Source: Gnetum montanum (lineage: Eukaryota > Streptophyta > Gnetopsida > Gnetales > Gnetaceae). Taken from it: a stretch of DNA of 64,000 bases. This document shows positions 1-12,254 of the stretch, in pieces. Within the stretch, counting starts at the first letter, position 1. The number at the start of each line of letters is the position of its first letter. The translations under genes were made by a program, and so were the position numbers. The notes below the pieces were generated by a model. It was given only the letters and a program-made list of their open reading frames with translations. It was not told the DNA's origin and ran no database searches. The DNA lies in the NCBI GenBank assembly GCA_015680685.1, contig MNCI01017783.1, positions 142,576 to 206,575 on the forward strand, written 5' to 3'.

Positions 1-2
1 AC

Positions 3-1184
3 AACATCCCACACTTCAAAGGGGGATACAATGCGGATCTGCAAAATCATTTACAAGCATTCCACAATGCCTGCACCTTGCAAAACATAGAAAATGAGTG
101 GCAAAAACTAAAGTTGTTTCCCAGGACACTCATAAAGGAAGCAGAGAGTTGGTACCAGTCCTTAGAACCAGAAACCATTAGGAGGTGGGGTACGATGTTA
201 GAACTCTTTAACGATAAATATCAAACGTACTCCAGAGTGTCTAACTTGCATAAGCAGATCCAAGGATGGAAGCAAGGTACTCATGAATCCTTGGATGTTG
301 CCATGGGCTACTACTACGCATTATTACATCGTTTCCCGGGCCATGGTTATGCACAATGGGATCAACTCCGCCACATCATAGATGGGCTAAGGTATGAGAC
401 TAGGAGAAACCTTGGGACTTATGCCCAAGGGAGACTATCAGAACTTAGATTCCATGAGATACATTTCTTGTTGAAGCAAGTAGCCAAAGAAAAATGTGAA
501 CTACGAAAAAGGAAAAGTGCGAAAGAATATAACCGTGATCCCTCTCTTCGAAAGAAGGGAGTGAGATTTTGNNNATTGAACAAACGGAAAACACCCTGAA
601 GGTTACCTTATCCTCAAGGTAATCCAAGACAGTTCCACCAATCATTAATGTACTATCCAAGTGGAACTCCACCACAACCCATCAGACTACATCAGTAGTG
701 GCAATACCCACAGTCATGGGGGATGCCACCACCGAAACATCAATACCCTTACCAGCAGCCTGATCCATATGGATACTATGTGCAGCAGCTGATTTCTCCA
801 AGTGACTCTATGGGTCACACAACTCCCCAACATCACTACCAAGTTTAGGAGTACTTTAGAAGGACTCCTTCTCCTCCAGGAGACACTCCATATCTATACC
901 ATCCTTCAAATCCATCCGCCTCTCTTCTGCCAGTAGTTCCCATAACACCTCCTACTCCAACAATGCAAGGGGAACTCCCCACTCAACCGCTGTAATGAAA
1001 CACTACGAGAGCTATGAACATTCAAGCATCTACTAGTTCTGACAACCACAAGAAAAGAAGACCTTTCTTCAGAACCAAAAGCCTAAACAAGATCTCACAA
1101 CCACAAGCGGTTGAGTCTAGATACGCTCCTCCAATACATAAGGCTTCAGAGCACCCTTCAGTCCAAAATCAGAGCTTAACGCAT
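3..1184 (+). pseudogene. Athila-like Gag (capsid/nucleocapsid part), partial and interrupted by stops
   Basis: The frame is already open at the window edge. It encodes a retrotransposon Gag domain, with the capsid core around FPRTLIKEAESWYQSL (about 117-164) and the helix containing RHIIDGL (about 370-390). The same block recurs at 20,095-20,240. Gag would form the cytoplasmic particle that packages element RNA. Three Ns at 572-574 and a TGA at 597-599 end the first open stretch. The same frame then continues as a proline-, tyrosine- and glutamine-rich linker (about 600-1,000) with stops near 696, 845 and 993-998, then a basic segment. I see no CCHC zinc knuckle here. There is no net frameshift from 3 to 1,949, so gag and protease were one polyprotein. 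Confidence 0.8.
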
Positions 1185-1949
1185 ACGGTTATGTTAACAC
1201 ATATTGAAATCGACTGGATCAAGGTAGGCCATCTTCCTAGAAAATTATCTGACCCTGGGAGTCCCTTAATCTACCTCCAAGTCACCAGGAATGAGCCACA
1301 TAAGGCTCTTCTTGACTCATGTTCCGGAGTCAACTTAATTTCATGAGAAATGTATCAAGCCTAGAACTTGCCCTAACTAACGAAGAGAAACATTCAACTA
1401 GAGCTGGTAGACCAGTCTATCACCATTCCCTTGGGATTGGTGGAGGACATTGTTACCACTGTGTGTGGTTGGTCCTACCCAGCCGACTTCCTGGTGATAG
1501 AAGTTAACAGTGACAACGGGGGCTTCCCAATTATAATGGGAAGGCCATGGCTAAGTACGATAGACACGTACCTAGGAATTCGCGACCTTTCCTTGGAGAT
1601 ATCTAAGGTAAATATTTATGGAAAGATCGAGAAGAAGAAAGTTCCATGCATCACATACAGTGATTCATCGAGTGATGACATGGAGGAATGCACAACATCT
1701 CCTCCATGCAACAAGTGTGCCCTTGATACTATGAGACAAAGATGCCTGTATGTAGCAACCACACAACAAGTAGTAGACACCCCATGGTTTACAGCTACTA
1801 GAAAGAGCAACCAACAAACATACATGGAACGAACTGGGGAAATAACCCATGCTAACAATGAAGGCATAGATACCTTGGAATATGAGTGTCGCCAACTTCC
1901 ACCCCTTAATTTAAGAACATTAATTGGGAGAAGTTGGGCACTTCTATGA
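1185..1949 (+). pseudogene. Athila-like aspartic protease domain (end of Gag-Pro)
   Basis: This continues in the frame of gag. The active-site region reads LLDSCSGVNLIS (about 1,308-1,343), where related elements have an Asp-[Thr/Ser/Leu]-Gly-Ala motif; here Gly-Ala is replaced, so activity is doubtful. Downstream are the family landmarks IPLGLVEDI (about 1,422-1,450), FLVIEV, and the flap/C-terminal motif IIMGRPWLSTID (about 1,530-1,565). TGA, TAG and TAA codons at about 1,344, 1,368 and 1,377 follow the active site. The tail is acidic, with a Cys-containing patch (SPPCNKC). Protease normally cleaves the Gag-Pol polyprotein. The ORF ends at 1,949 and RT does not follow. Confidence 0.75.
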
Positions 1950-2039
1950 AATTCAAACAAACGCTCATTGTTTCGGATCTCTCCCTTACAATTAAGTCAT
2001 GGGAGAGATGGCCACCTATGCTAATCATTTAGGGCCCTC

Positions 2040-2290
2040 AGTTCTTTTTAAGTTTTTGTTTTACACATTTTTGTTTTCCACATTTTTTTTTACACATTTT
2101 TGTTTTACACATCTTTGTTTTACACGTTTTTGTTTTACACATTTTTGTTTTACAAATTTTTTTTTACACATTTTTGTTTTACACATTTTTGTTTTATAAG
2201 TTTTTTGTTTTACACATTTTTTTACATGTTTTTGTCTTACACATTTTTGTTTTACAAATTTCTTTAACTTTTCTTGTTTTTATTTTACAA
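2040..2290 (+). repeat. T-rich tandem repeat, unit about 16 bp (TTTTTGTTTTACACAT)
   Basis: About a dozen degenerate copies of TTTTTGTTTTACACAT lie head to tail just after the protease of element A. Overlapping short ORFs rich in Phe, Leu and His here are translations of this repeat and not genes. It sits where pol would begin in an autonomous element and may mark the deletion junction or be a post-coding expansion. Confidence 0.85.
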
Positions 2291-4094
2291 CATCATTATA
2301 CTTTTCCATTTTTTGTGTGTGTGTGCGTGTGTTATCCACCCTTTAAGTTTGTCACCCAATAAGTGTTCTTCATGATGGTATGAACTATTTTCATATTGAT
2401 TGCTAATGTTTGGTCTTTACCTTTAAGTCATGATGTTGATACTAAGGTATGTTTCTTTTGATATAGTAGGCAATGAGTTCACTTCATCCATCCACCCACC
2501 AGTTTCTATGGTCTCTCTTGGCTTGGAAATGTACAATCTCTTTTCTAATAAGAACTTTAATGAATCGATGATTGGGCATTTATCAAACTAAGGAAGGACT
2601 TAAGGATTGAAAAGGGTGTGACTTCAAGGGAACTTGATGCATTTGTGTTGGCCATTCTCTTAGTTTCTTGGATGTTTTCTTCTTGACTTTTCTTGCCACT
2701 TCGACGTTACCCAATTATCGGGAAGCTGAGCAATAAAAATAACAAAGTCTTTGCATGGTGTGGTTCTCACGCATAAACACATAAAACACAAAAAAAAAAG
2801 AGAAGAAAAAAAGTGAGAATTCAAAGCACACCCCTTAGACGGAATAATTCCCTAGGCTACAAGCACTGGTTATGGAACTAAAATAAAAATGTTCCCTCTA
2901 ACTAAGGCCTTTCTCACTTCCCATTCTCTCCTCATTCATTTCGTCAGAATGGTAGTGACTCTTTGAAGATGCATTCTTGTTACTTCAAGAGGATGGATTA
3001 GCCGAATGCATTGATGTGAAGTCACTAGATGTGGTTTGTTTGAGGCCAAAGTAGGAATAAGATTTGCTAAGTCACATTAATCATGAACTACACAAGGGGC
3101 TATACACCACCTTGTTCTTGGGATTCTATTCCATTCTGTTCTTTTCATCCTTCTCTCCATTGTTCACCTCATTGCTAGTTGTATCATTAGTATATATTTT
3201 AGTTGATGCATTATTTTCTTTTTGGTAAATTCTTACAGTTAAGACTTTAACTCTTGTTCGAAATGACATTCCCAGAGCCTACAGACTCTTTGAATGTGGG
3301 TTTGTCAAGGCATTAAGGGCATGAACCTGCTTTGGGGAGGACCCACTGACATTCCTATATGGTGCACTAGTTAACTTCTTTTCCCTGACATTTTTGCAAT
3401 TAATTTTATTTTATTCATTTCCATCTTGACATCCATTTCATCGACTTTATAGTTGTCCCTTTTTCTTTATCTTTCTTATTCCTTTTCTTTTTCTTTTTCC
3501 ATTCTATCACTACCAAAGGTTCGCGATTAGTCATGGGGGTATAGGGCCCAATATTTTTGATTTTTTCAATTTTCTCCTAACCCCTACACCTTCGGTAGTC
3601 ATCAATATTATATCTTCATATTCGTATCATCCATACCACAACCTAGCCAATAGACCTTTCATCAAAGCAAGGTATCAACTACATTGAAATTCATTTACCC
3701 TTGCTAATATAAGATTGTGTTGTGTGTGCAAATGGCAATCATACGACAACAGAGGGGATCTAGAAGGAACATTTGGAATGGAGCAGTGCTAGAAGCAGCT
3801 ATGCAAGGAGCAAGACCGATGGTGCTCTTACAGATGGACAACGAAAGGCACAATCTTAGCATTGGCAGCAGCAACACTTCTTTCTCTCTCTCTTTCTTAG
3901 CTACCAAATGAGGCCTGATGTCAATGTAATAAGGTGTTCACCCTTGTTTTCATGAACACCAATTTTGTTGAGTCTTGTAATGATGATCCATTCACAATTC
4001 ATCCCATTAGTTTCATTTTGAGTCAATGATCCCATACCTTCCCGATATTATTGTAAGGAACTCGAGGACAAGTTTTCATTTAGTCATGGGAGTA
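2291..4094 (+). other. 3' noncoding internal region of element A
   Basis: There is no convincing coding sequence. Segments at about 2,460-3,400 are homologous, on the opposite strand, to 27,600-28,801; an example is the shared stretch around AAAAGGGTGTGACTTCAAG. The last 80 bases are homologous to the complement of 22,774-22,860. The region ends in the PPT-like stretch GAGGACAAG...GTCATGGGAGTA directly before the LTR. A similar GTCATGGGGGTATAGGG occurs at about 3,532. A 64-codon ORF at 3,717-3,911 has no recognisable features. Confidence 0.7.
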
Positions 4095-4936
4095 TGATGG
4101 GATGCAATATCGCATGGGCCATGATATCGCATCCCTTGCGATAACGCATACGCGATATCGTGTTGTCCCCTGCGATATCACGTACGCAATATCACGGTGT
4201 GCCGCAAAGTCTATAAATAAGAGGTGGCTCTCCCTTTTTTTCCATCCTAGGCTTAGACCGTAGTGAAACTCTGGCAGTTTGATCCCTCGAGAGATAGAAT
4301 ATTTTCCATGTTTTCATAGTAGGAGTCCTAAAGTGAACGGATCTTTATTCGAGTAGACATTGTACCTGAACACAAGTTTGTGTATAGCAATAAAGACGAA
4401 CTTCTTGGATAAACCTTGCAGTGCATTGAATAGGCTAATTAGGACTTTTATTTATTGTTATTTACTGTTTTCCATTTAATGCTTTATTAGTTATTAAATC
4501 TTTCCCAACCCTTCTCTCCTAGTTAAGTGCCTCAGTATGACCGCTTCACGCACGTGCGTTACACGTGGTGATCCCAGCAATGACTAGCGTTTGGTAACCA
4601 CGGTTGCATTGGTTCAGGGTGTGAATGGTAAGTGGGAACAGATGTTGACGCTAGGTTAATTCAGACTTAGTTAGTTAGTTAAAGTTAGTAATTAGTCTCT
4701 TTACCCGTCACCTTATCAGCATAGGAGATAAAATCGAAAATACATAAAAATCATATACCTCCAACTTACTTAACCATACACCGTGACAACTACAAGTAAG
4801 TCTAGGAAGACAATGAATAATTAACCTTAAGTGTTCCATGAGGCGTGTAGGCACTTAGTCTGCGGAGTTCGACCGGATCATGTGTGTTACACTCATATTC
4901 GTATGGTTGAGTGTAGGGGTACCTCACCACTCATCA
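4095..4936 (+). repeat. 3' LTR of element A (842 bp)
   Basis: It begins TGATGG after the PPT-like region and ends CTCATCA. Blocks match the LTR at 18,110-18,930, for example the AATAAAGA...GATAAACCTT region (about 4,389-4,420) and GGTGATCCCAGCA (about 4,567). The complement matches 21,919-22,773. A TATA box lies at 4,212-4,219 (TATAAATA) and an AATAAA signal at about 4,389. U3 just upstream of the TATA box carries several GCGATATC-type palindromes (4,105-4,200) that the B and D LTRs lack. Confidence 0.85.
4212..4219 (+). promoter_or_regulatory. TATA box of the element A LTR
   Basis: TATAAATA sits about 120 bp into the LTR and about 175 bp upstream of an AATAAA signal. This is the expected order U3-TATA-R. 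In the 3' LTR it would drive outward transcription only if still active. Confidence 0.6.
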
Positions 4937-4989
4937 ATGTCAATACTTTGATTTCTAAAAACATATAAAGGGTTTCATTAGTTATTAAC

Positions 4990-6060
4990 ATGAATTTTCA
5001 CTATGATAAAGTTTCCATACCATCTCAACATACTTTATCTTATCCTCCCTCTTCCCTAAGGAATAGGGTTCCTATGCCTAGTCACCCTATTTATTATTCC
5101 TTATCTTACCCTCTACTATGCATCCACTATCTTATCCTTTCTCTTCATCAAAGTCACAACAGCCTTCCTTGCTCTCTACTTCTACTTCATCCATCAGAAT
5201 CCTCACAAGGGCTCAAAAGGAGGTAATAGTTAATGAAAAGGGAAAAGAGAAGAAAATGATTGGTAAGCCAAACAAAAAGAAAGTTTCATTCCAAGATGCA
5301 TCAAACGTGAAATCCTTATACTCTACTTATCATCCCAACTTCATCAACCACATCCAATGTTGTTTCCCCTACACTAGCTTCCAAGAATCCAACGTCTAGA
5401 AATAAGGTTGTGTTTGAAATTGCTACTATCACAAAGTCAAAACAGATAAATATTTCCCTCTTTGACCTCATTTCCACTTCAAATAAACATCATTTGATAT
5501 TGAAGGAGTTGCAAAAGTCCATCATGACACCTTCAAACATTTAGCCTTATGTTCATGCAATCTCATTAGTGCTCAATCCTTCATACTATAAGACTAACTA
5601 TTTGGTTTTCAAGGGAAAAAACATTAAAACACATCTTGCAATAAGTGTCATATGCTAGCTTTCAATTTACATTATCATAGTAATCAGAGACACTGTGTCA
5701 CTACCATTAGTGCATGTCAATTATGGAGTCAGAACCAATGTCATCTCATGTGTAGTCATCAAGAAATAAAATTAAAATTCTTATTTAGCTTCATTTAGTG
5801 TCACTAGAGTAGTCCTAGAAGAAATAAAATTACCTTTTTTGATAGGAAGAATGATTACACCTAAGGCTATATTCACTATCATTAGAGATTCTTCCAAAAT
5901 TAATGCTATTCTAGGATAACCTTAATTAGTATACCATCGTGTTATTTCATAACCCTTACATCAAGAAATATGCTTCCCTTATAAAGAAAAAGAAATAGTC
6001 TTACATGTCGATCTTAAAATTCTAGTCATCTCATGATTGGATGCAATGGAAGAAACAAGT
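4990..6060 (+). pseudogene. Tat-like Gag C-terminus and aspartic protease remnant (element I)
   Basis: A Pro/Ser/Leu-rich Gag tail is open at 4,990-5,226. At about 5,430-5,480, ISLFDLIS corresponds to LSLYDLVM of element F just upstream of its protease. The protease active-site segment reads VHVNYGVRTNVIS (about 5,716-5,754), where element H has VHIDDGAATNV; both acidic positions are changed, so it is inactive. Downstream, INAILG and LHQEICFPYKEKEI (about 5,895-5,990) match the conserved protease C-terminus of F and H. Stops and frameshifts are frequent. Confidence 0.6.
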
Positions 6061-8400
6061 TTAGGATTTCAACTTACTCTCATTGGTCAATTGTCCTTAA
6101 AAAAAGAATAATGAGTCTAATGCAATGGACTTCAAATTTAGTAAACTAGACATCATTACATCTATCAAGAATGTAAAGGGCCCTCCTAGGTTTAACACTA
6201 GAATATCCATCACTAAGGCATCATAGTCTTAAATATTTTCACCCCACTTCGTTGTCTTATCTTTGTTTATTTTTTATGTTTGTGTATGTTTATTAGTATG
6301 AAATCAATTTTAGCTTCTTTAACTAAATTTAATTATTTTAGTTTGTTATTTTTAATTATTACTTTATTTCAGCATTTACTCTTCTTTATATTACATTTTT
6401 ATCACATGTTCTATTTAGCATTTGCTACATTTTTTCCTTAACAATAAAATCACAAAACTATAAACTTAAAAATTTAAAAAAAATAACAAAAATGGAAAAT
6501 TGAAAGAAATATAAATATTTTAAAAAACTCAAAAACCATAAAAATGAAAACCCTATACCATAGTCTTGTAACATAGCTAGTAGTCCATCCAGTATCCATC
6601 TAATCATATCCCATCAATAATAATCCATAAGTTCATGAAAAAATACAAGAGTCCATAAAAATAAAATCTATCTTAAATGCATGGCCATAAAATCTATCCA
6701 TCAAACTTGGTTTCCCAAAGCCTCATTGTGGAAAGGGAAAATCTATTCCACCACTATTGCATCATGTGCAGCCTTCTTTCCACTACCAAAGCCTCATGGA
6801 GCATCCATACCTATAAATTCAAAACAAAATAAAACATTAAGAATATAAAGCCCATAAAAATATTAACTACAAGAAGAAAAAAAGAAAAACATTAAAATAA
6901 ACAAATAACCATAAAATAAAAATATTAAGAATAATAAAAAAAAACAAAAAATTAAAATTAAACATAATTATAGAAGCCATTAAATTTTGAAAAAATCCAA
7001 AAATAAAACTAAATTACCTCTTCCTTTGATAGCCTTTAACTTCTCGGTTACCCTATCCATCATGCCTTTTACCAATTCTTCATTGTTGATGTTTTCCCAT
7101 ACCAACTTCAAGATATCTAAACAACAAACAAAAATATATAGATATAGAAAAAATAATTAAATAATAAATAATAAAGTAAAGTAAAATAATGAAATTCTAA
7201 AAAATACAAAAACTATAAATGTGAATAAAAAATTTTAAAAATAGTGAGTGAAATATTCCTATACATGTGCCTAGGTTTAGCGTACATCTCTTTCAATCAA
7301 ATTCTAACATTTTCTTTTAGCCTCAAGAAATTTTAGGTCTTAAATTACTACTTGATCCAAAAATTTTCCCATCTCTCAAAAATTTTCCCATCTCTCAAAT
7401 TACTTAATACTTAGGCAAAATTACAATTCTTAGTACCATTCCAACACGTAGCTAAAAAATAAAATAAAAAATTCAAAAAAAACCTTTAAGACAATTCTAT
7501 CTTTTGTTCCAGTGCCCTTACATCTAGTTTCATTTTTAGATGTAGGAAAGTTAGGTTTTTCCATCTTAATCTCAACATTTAGAAATTTTTTCACTTTTGA
7601 TTTTTAATTTTCTATTCCTAGATAATGTTTGGGTTTTAGTTTTACCTTGAAGACTTAGAAAATATTTCTAACTTTCTTATCCATATTCTATGTCTTAGAA
7701 AATTCTAACTCCTAGTTTTGATTTTGGTTTCATCTTTTTCACACTTAAAGAAAACTTCATTAAAATACTCTAGTGCTTAGAAAATTTTAGCCACTCACAC
7801 CCCCCATCATGCACCCAATACTTAACCTTTTTACTAGTTGCACGAAGTCATACCACTTAGCTATGCCAAGTCATGTCACTCAACCATGCTAGCCAATGGT
7901 ATCCATGGTGCACCAATAATGGTACATCAACTATGCCAACTAGTGGTTCCTAGCCCAAGAAAATAAAAAAAATTTCTACCATCTTTTCAAAGTTAGAAAT
8001 TTTTTTGTAACTTTTCTTTAAAAAGAAAACAAAGTAATATATATTTTCATCTTCCATCTTTCCCAAAGTTAGAAAATATATATTTTCATCTTCCATCTTT
8101 CTCTTGAAAATTTTTAAATTTTTTTTCCAACTTTTCTTATTTTGTGCAAAAAATATTGAAATTTTTTAAAACTCTTTTTCTCATTTTCATGTAACTATTT
8201 ATTTCTCTCTAATGTTTTATAGGCTATGAACCCTGACTTACTCCATCATCTACATGAATTAATCATCTTCGGCAAGCCCCATGACCAAATCTCTTAGCTT
8301 CTCAACAAGGATTAGACTTAATCCCTCAAACTAACCTTTTCATAGGGATATGATGACATGCTTGGTTTGGATTCCATTATTGTCTAACACAACATCATAC
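6061..8400. other. AT-rich spacer of element I between protease and RT
   Basis: Apart from the antisense-gene remnant, this stretch is A/T-rich without open frames. At 7,830-7,960 short motifs such as GTCATACCACTTAGCTATGCC recur imperfectly. Similar GGCATA/GTTGCACC motifs recur at 12,690-12,860 in the putative LTR of the same element. Confidence 0.5.
6800..7120 (-). pseudogene. Remnant of the antisense additional gene in element I (exons 6 and 8 recognisable)
   Basis: On the minus strand, 7,116-7,018 is open between an AG acceptor and a GT donor. It encodes ELVKGMMDRVTEKLKAIKG, similar to FVKGIMDEVVNRIQEANPE in exon 6 of the antisense gene of element H (54,080-54,283). At about 6,830-6,760 a short segment after a TATAG acceptor resembles the Gly/Ser-rich last exon of F and H. 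Exon 7 is not visible and exon 6 is shorter than in F and H. The position, between protease and RT and opposite to both, is the same as in F and H. Confidence 0.45.
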
Positions 8401-11400
8401 TTAAGGAAGGTTCTAAACCCATCAAGCAAAAAGCCCAAAAATCAAGCTTGACCTAGCCTTAAGGATGGTCATTCCCAAGAAAAATAGAGCTATTAGAATA
8501 TGCATTGATTTTTGTAACCTCAACAAAGTGACATTGAAAGATGATTTTCTACTACCTAACATTGATTAACTCATAGATACAATTAAAACTCATGCTTTAC
8601 TTAGTTTTATAGATGGTTTTTTTAAGCTACAACCAAATTATAATTAATCAAGCATTAACACTTTACAACTCTCATAACCCCATGAGGAATATTTTGTTAT
8701 AAAAAAATGTCTTTTCAACTTAAGAATGTTGGGGCAACATACCAATGGATCATGACCTTCATCTTTAGAAACATGATGTTTACAACTATCAATGATTATA
8801 TGGATGTTCTAACAAGTAAGTCTATCATCACAACCAATCATCCCATTGACTTATACCTAGTTTTAGTTTGTTGCAATTAATATAACCTCTACTTAAATCC
8901 CAAGAAGTACATTTTTGGCAAGAAATATACAAGATGTTAGGATTTCTAGTTTCATCTAATAGTATAGAAGTAGATCTTGACAAAGTTCAAGAAATCACAA
9001 AACTCCCATCACCTAAGTATCTTAAGAATATGTGTATTCTACAATGTAGACTCCAATCCATCTACCATTTTATATGAAATCTAACTAATTTCATTTTCTT
9101 TCTCATCTCTTCAAGAAATCTACAACTTTCAATTGGAACTTGAAGTGTCAAGAGGCTTTTGACACAATCATGCATGCGTTTACGAATTTTTTTGTCCTTC
9201 ATCCTCAATTTAATCTCCCTTTCTATTTCTATATTTATAAGCCTAATGACTCTATTGCAGTTTTGCTTTTCCAATGACACGAAGATGGTACTAATCTTCC
9301 TATCTACTACATCTCTCATCGCTTCTCTAATTGCAAAACGTATTATGTGGATATAGAAAAATCTTCCTTATGCCTTATTTTTACACTTGAAGAATGGTGA
9401 CACTACTTGAAGCAAAATTTCATATCATTTTTTGAGATAACATTTTATGATTTATCGCCACTAACCCATATGATAATAGCTATATGACAAAATGAAAAAA
9501 TTTCTTAACCAAATTTGACTTATCCTACATTATTCACCACTTTATTAAGGCATCTTTCATTATAGATATGCTTCCTTCAACCCTACTCTCCAAACCGTCA
9601 ACTGTAATCATCCATTCTTCTCCTAAGGAAACAAGTAAAAATGAAATAATCCTTATCCTAGGTCCATCCTCTTTACTAACATATGAATATTTTGATCCAT
9701 ACTTGTTTTTTGATGGTGTCCATATAGATCAAGAATCTAGTATGACTTATATGCTTCAACGCCAAGGCATAGATCCTATTTATCAAACTTACAATTTTAA
9801 TTTTTCATATCCTAAAATGTGGTAGAATACAAAGGTCTCAACAAAGGTTTGCTCTTAGCTCTTTGACTTGAAATTAAAAGGCTTTTCATGTATGGTGATT
9901 TCCAACTAGTCATACACTAGGTAAATAATGAATATACTTTCAGAGTTGGATACCTTCAAACTTATCTAGACTTAGGAAAAAATTTGAATTTTTTAGTTTG
10001 ATGAACATATACTCATGTACATTCATCACTCAAGAAAATATACTTGTTGATGTACTAGTTACTTTCGCTCTTCTTGCTTATCTTACTTTCCTTAAGAATT
10101 GTTTATCTCACTCAATATAAGACATATCTATCACAATTATGGATACATAATACATTAGCTTAGTTAACTTAGAAGAAGATGACAATACCATGACATGATA
10201 CAATATTGAACATTCAAGAAACTTCCAAAATGTTATCTTATTTATAGAAAGATTCTCTTCATAAGAACTCTAACTATTTTTTTATTATTGATCGAAGGTA
10301 TTTTACGTCACATCTCTACATCAGGTGTTCTTCTACATTGTCTAAGTTGTGATGAAGCATAAAATTTTTTAAAATAGGTTCATTCCACTATATGTGGAGG
10401 TCATTTAGGCTCATGGTCTCTAGTAGCTTGTATCATTTTATTAGGTTATTAGTGGTATAAAATAATTAAGAATGTACATATGATTGTTAATATTTATGGT
10501 ATATATCAACATCATGCTCTACTTATTTATGTTTCATCTTAAGAGTTTAGGATGTCTGAAATCATATGATCTTTTCAAAAGCAGGGGCTAGATCTCATAG
10601 AGTATGTTAATCCCCCATCTTCTTCTAGTTATCAATTTGTTTAGATAGCTACTGAGAATTTTACTAAGTGGTTTATAGTTATTCCTTTAAAAACTACAAC
10701 CTATAAGTATGTTTATTGTTTTATTTTGGATCATATAATCACTCTCTTTGGTATCCCCCATCACATTGTCCCTAACAATGAACCTCAATTTAAGAGCAAA
10801 TAACTAGCAAAATTCTATGATTAATACCAAATTACCTACTCATTCTCATCTTTATATTACCCGCAATCCAATGGGCAAGATGAATCAACCAATAAATTAC
10901 TCTTCTATTTGCTCAGAATCATGGTTGAAAAATTTCAATGTAATTAGCATGCTTCATTTTTTCACATCCTTTGGGTCTACAATACTACCTTCTAAACTAC
11001 AACTAACTGAACCTTGTTCATTCTTACCTATGGATTAGAAGCTATGTTGTAAGTGGCGTTGGACATGCCTTCTCTTTTCATAGTCCTAAACAATTGGATG
11101 ATGAGCAAGAAGAATGACAACATGTGCTACATTAAGCTAGATGTACTTGAGGAAAATTTAAAACAAGTAGCAATGAATACCCAAAATTATCAAAAACATG
11201 TGCACCATCACCATAATAAGCATATTAGACTCAAAGATATCAAGAAAGGTAACTTTGTTCTTAGGCATTTTCATAATGCTAGAATGATCAAGTTCTTATG
11301 CATCTAGTAAGGTGCCTTCATTGTCATGAAGAGCCTTAGCAATGGAGCATATTACTTGCTGGATTCAAATGAGAATCAATCACTAGACCCAATGAATAAG

Positions 11401-11430
11401 GCATAGTTCAAATGATACTACATTTGAGGT
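8400..11430 (+). pseudogene. Tat-like pol remnant: RT, RNase H, second RNase H, integrase (element I)
   Basis: RT: IPKKNRAIRICIDFCNLN (about 8,470-8,525), then a catalytic box reading NDYMDV (about 8,790-8,806) where F and H have NDYVDD, so an Asp is lost. RNase H 1: about 9,000-9,420, with IYYISHRFS. Second RNase H: YLFFDGVHIDQ (about 9,697-9,730) and VVEYKGLNKGLLLAL (about 9,820-9,865). Integrase: TKWFIVIPLK, IVPNNEPQF and PQSNGQDESTNK (about 10,650-10,900), so Asp to Asn is lost in the second catalytic motif while the Glu region remains. The integrase C-terminus, with KKGNFVLR and NGAYYLLDSNEN, ends near 11,420. Numerous stops and frameshifts make it non-functional. Confidence 0.75.
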
Positions 11431-12254
11431 TAAAAAAATATCAAGCATCATTAGGTTTTTTGTAACTCCTTTTTCATCACATCTATATTTTATTGCACTA
11501 TTTTCAATCCCCTTCCTATCTCACTATTTTTTATCTCTTTCTTTATATTTTCTAATATATTACTTCTATCTCCTCCATTAATTTTCATCAACCTCTCCCA
11601 ATCTCTTCATGTCTCATTCTATTAACTTTCCTCTATATCATACTATGATGATTATGTTTATTGGAAATCCACCCCATGTAGTAAGCAATGAGTGTTTTTC
11701 ATTTTTAACTTCATATGAGGATGTGTTGAGTTTGAGTGGGACAAGGAGGAAATAAAATTTATAAAGCATTATCAATAATTAGAGTGTGGGATTTAGTCAT
11801 GCCCTCCTTTTGCTACATAGCACATTATCCTAGTGTATAGGTGATGTCTTTCACTTATTTCCTTAGTTTTATTATTTTCTTGATTTTGCTGGTATATTTT
11901 TCATCTCTTCTTCCTTACTTATTCATTCTTCCTTATAACTCCTTTTCTTATCTCATTCCCTTTTCTCTCATAATTACATTTAATGAGAATTGAGCAACTT
12001 ATTCCAAGAGCATGAGTTGGATAGGCTATGAATATCATGAATGACACCCTTTTGGTCATGTAGAGTGCAGTGGTTAGCCATGTCTCCTTTCTGTGACATA
12101 GAACTATCCTCATGAATGGTATATCAATGATATCCTAATATTGTTCCCTTATCCTCCTTCATTCTTTCTACTTTTTTCTATTTTTAAAGTACATTAATTT
12201 AGTATTTGATCTTTTCTTGATGAACCCTCCTTCAACACCCCAACAATATCCATT
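11431..12254 (+). other. 3' noncoding region of element I
   Basis: AT-rich, with no supported gene. It contains pyrimidine-rich stretches and two similar TTAGTCATGCCCTCCTTT / TTAGCCATGTCTCCTTTC segments (about 11,792 and 12,072), which suggests a diverged internal duplication of about 280 bp. Confidence 0.4.

Larger units (their letters stand above)
1..4936 (+). mobile_element. Element A: Athila-like gag-protease LTR retrotransposon lacking pol, 5' end outside window
   Basis: The window opens inside gag. Protease follows, then about 2.1 kb without pol motifs, then a PPT-like site and a complete 3' LTR (4,095-4,936). gag and protease resemble those of elements B and C. The LTR is homologous to those at 18,110-18,930 (+) and 21,919-22,773 (-). 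No RT, RNase H or integrase motif lies between the protease and the LTR, so this copy is non-autonomous or internally deleted. It is followed directly by Tat-like element I, so A probably inserted into I. The bases after the LTR (ATGTC) would be the target duplication, but the other copy lies outside the window. Confidence 0.8.

Noticed and set aside
1999-2362. Phe/Leu-rich ORFs that look like membrane peptides
   Set aside because: Products of the TTTTTGTTTTACACAT repeat.
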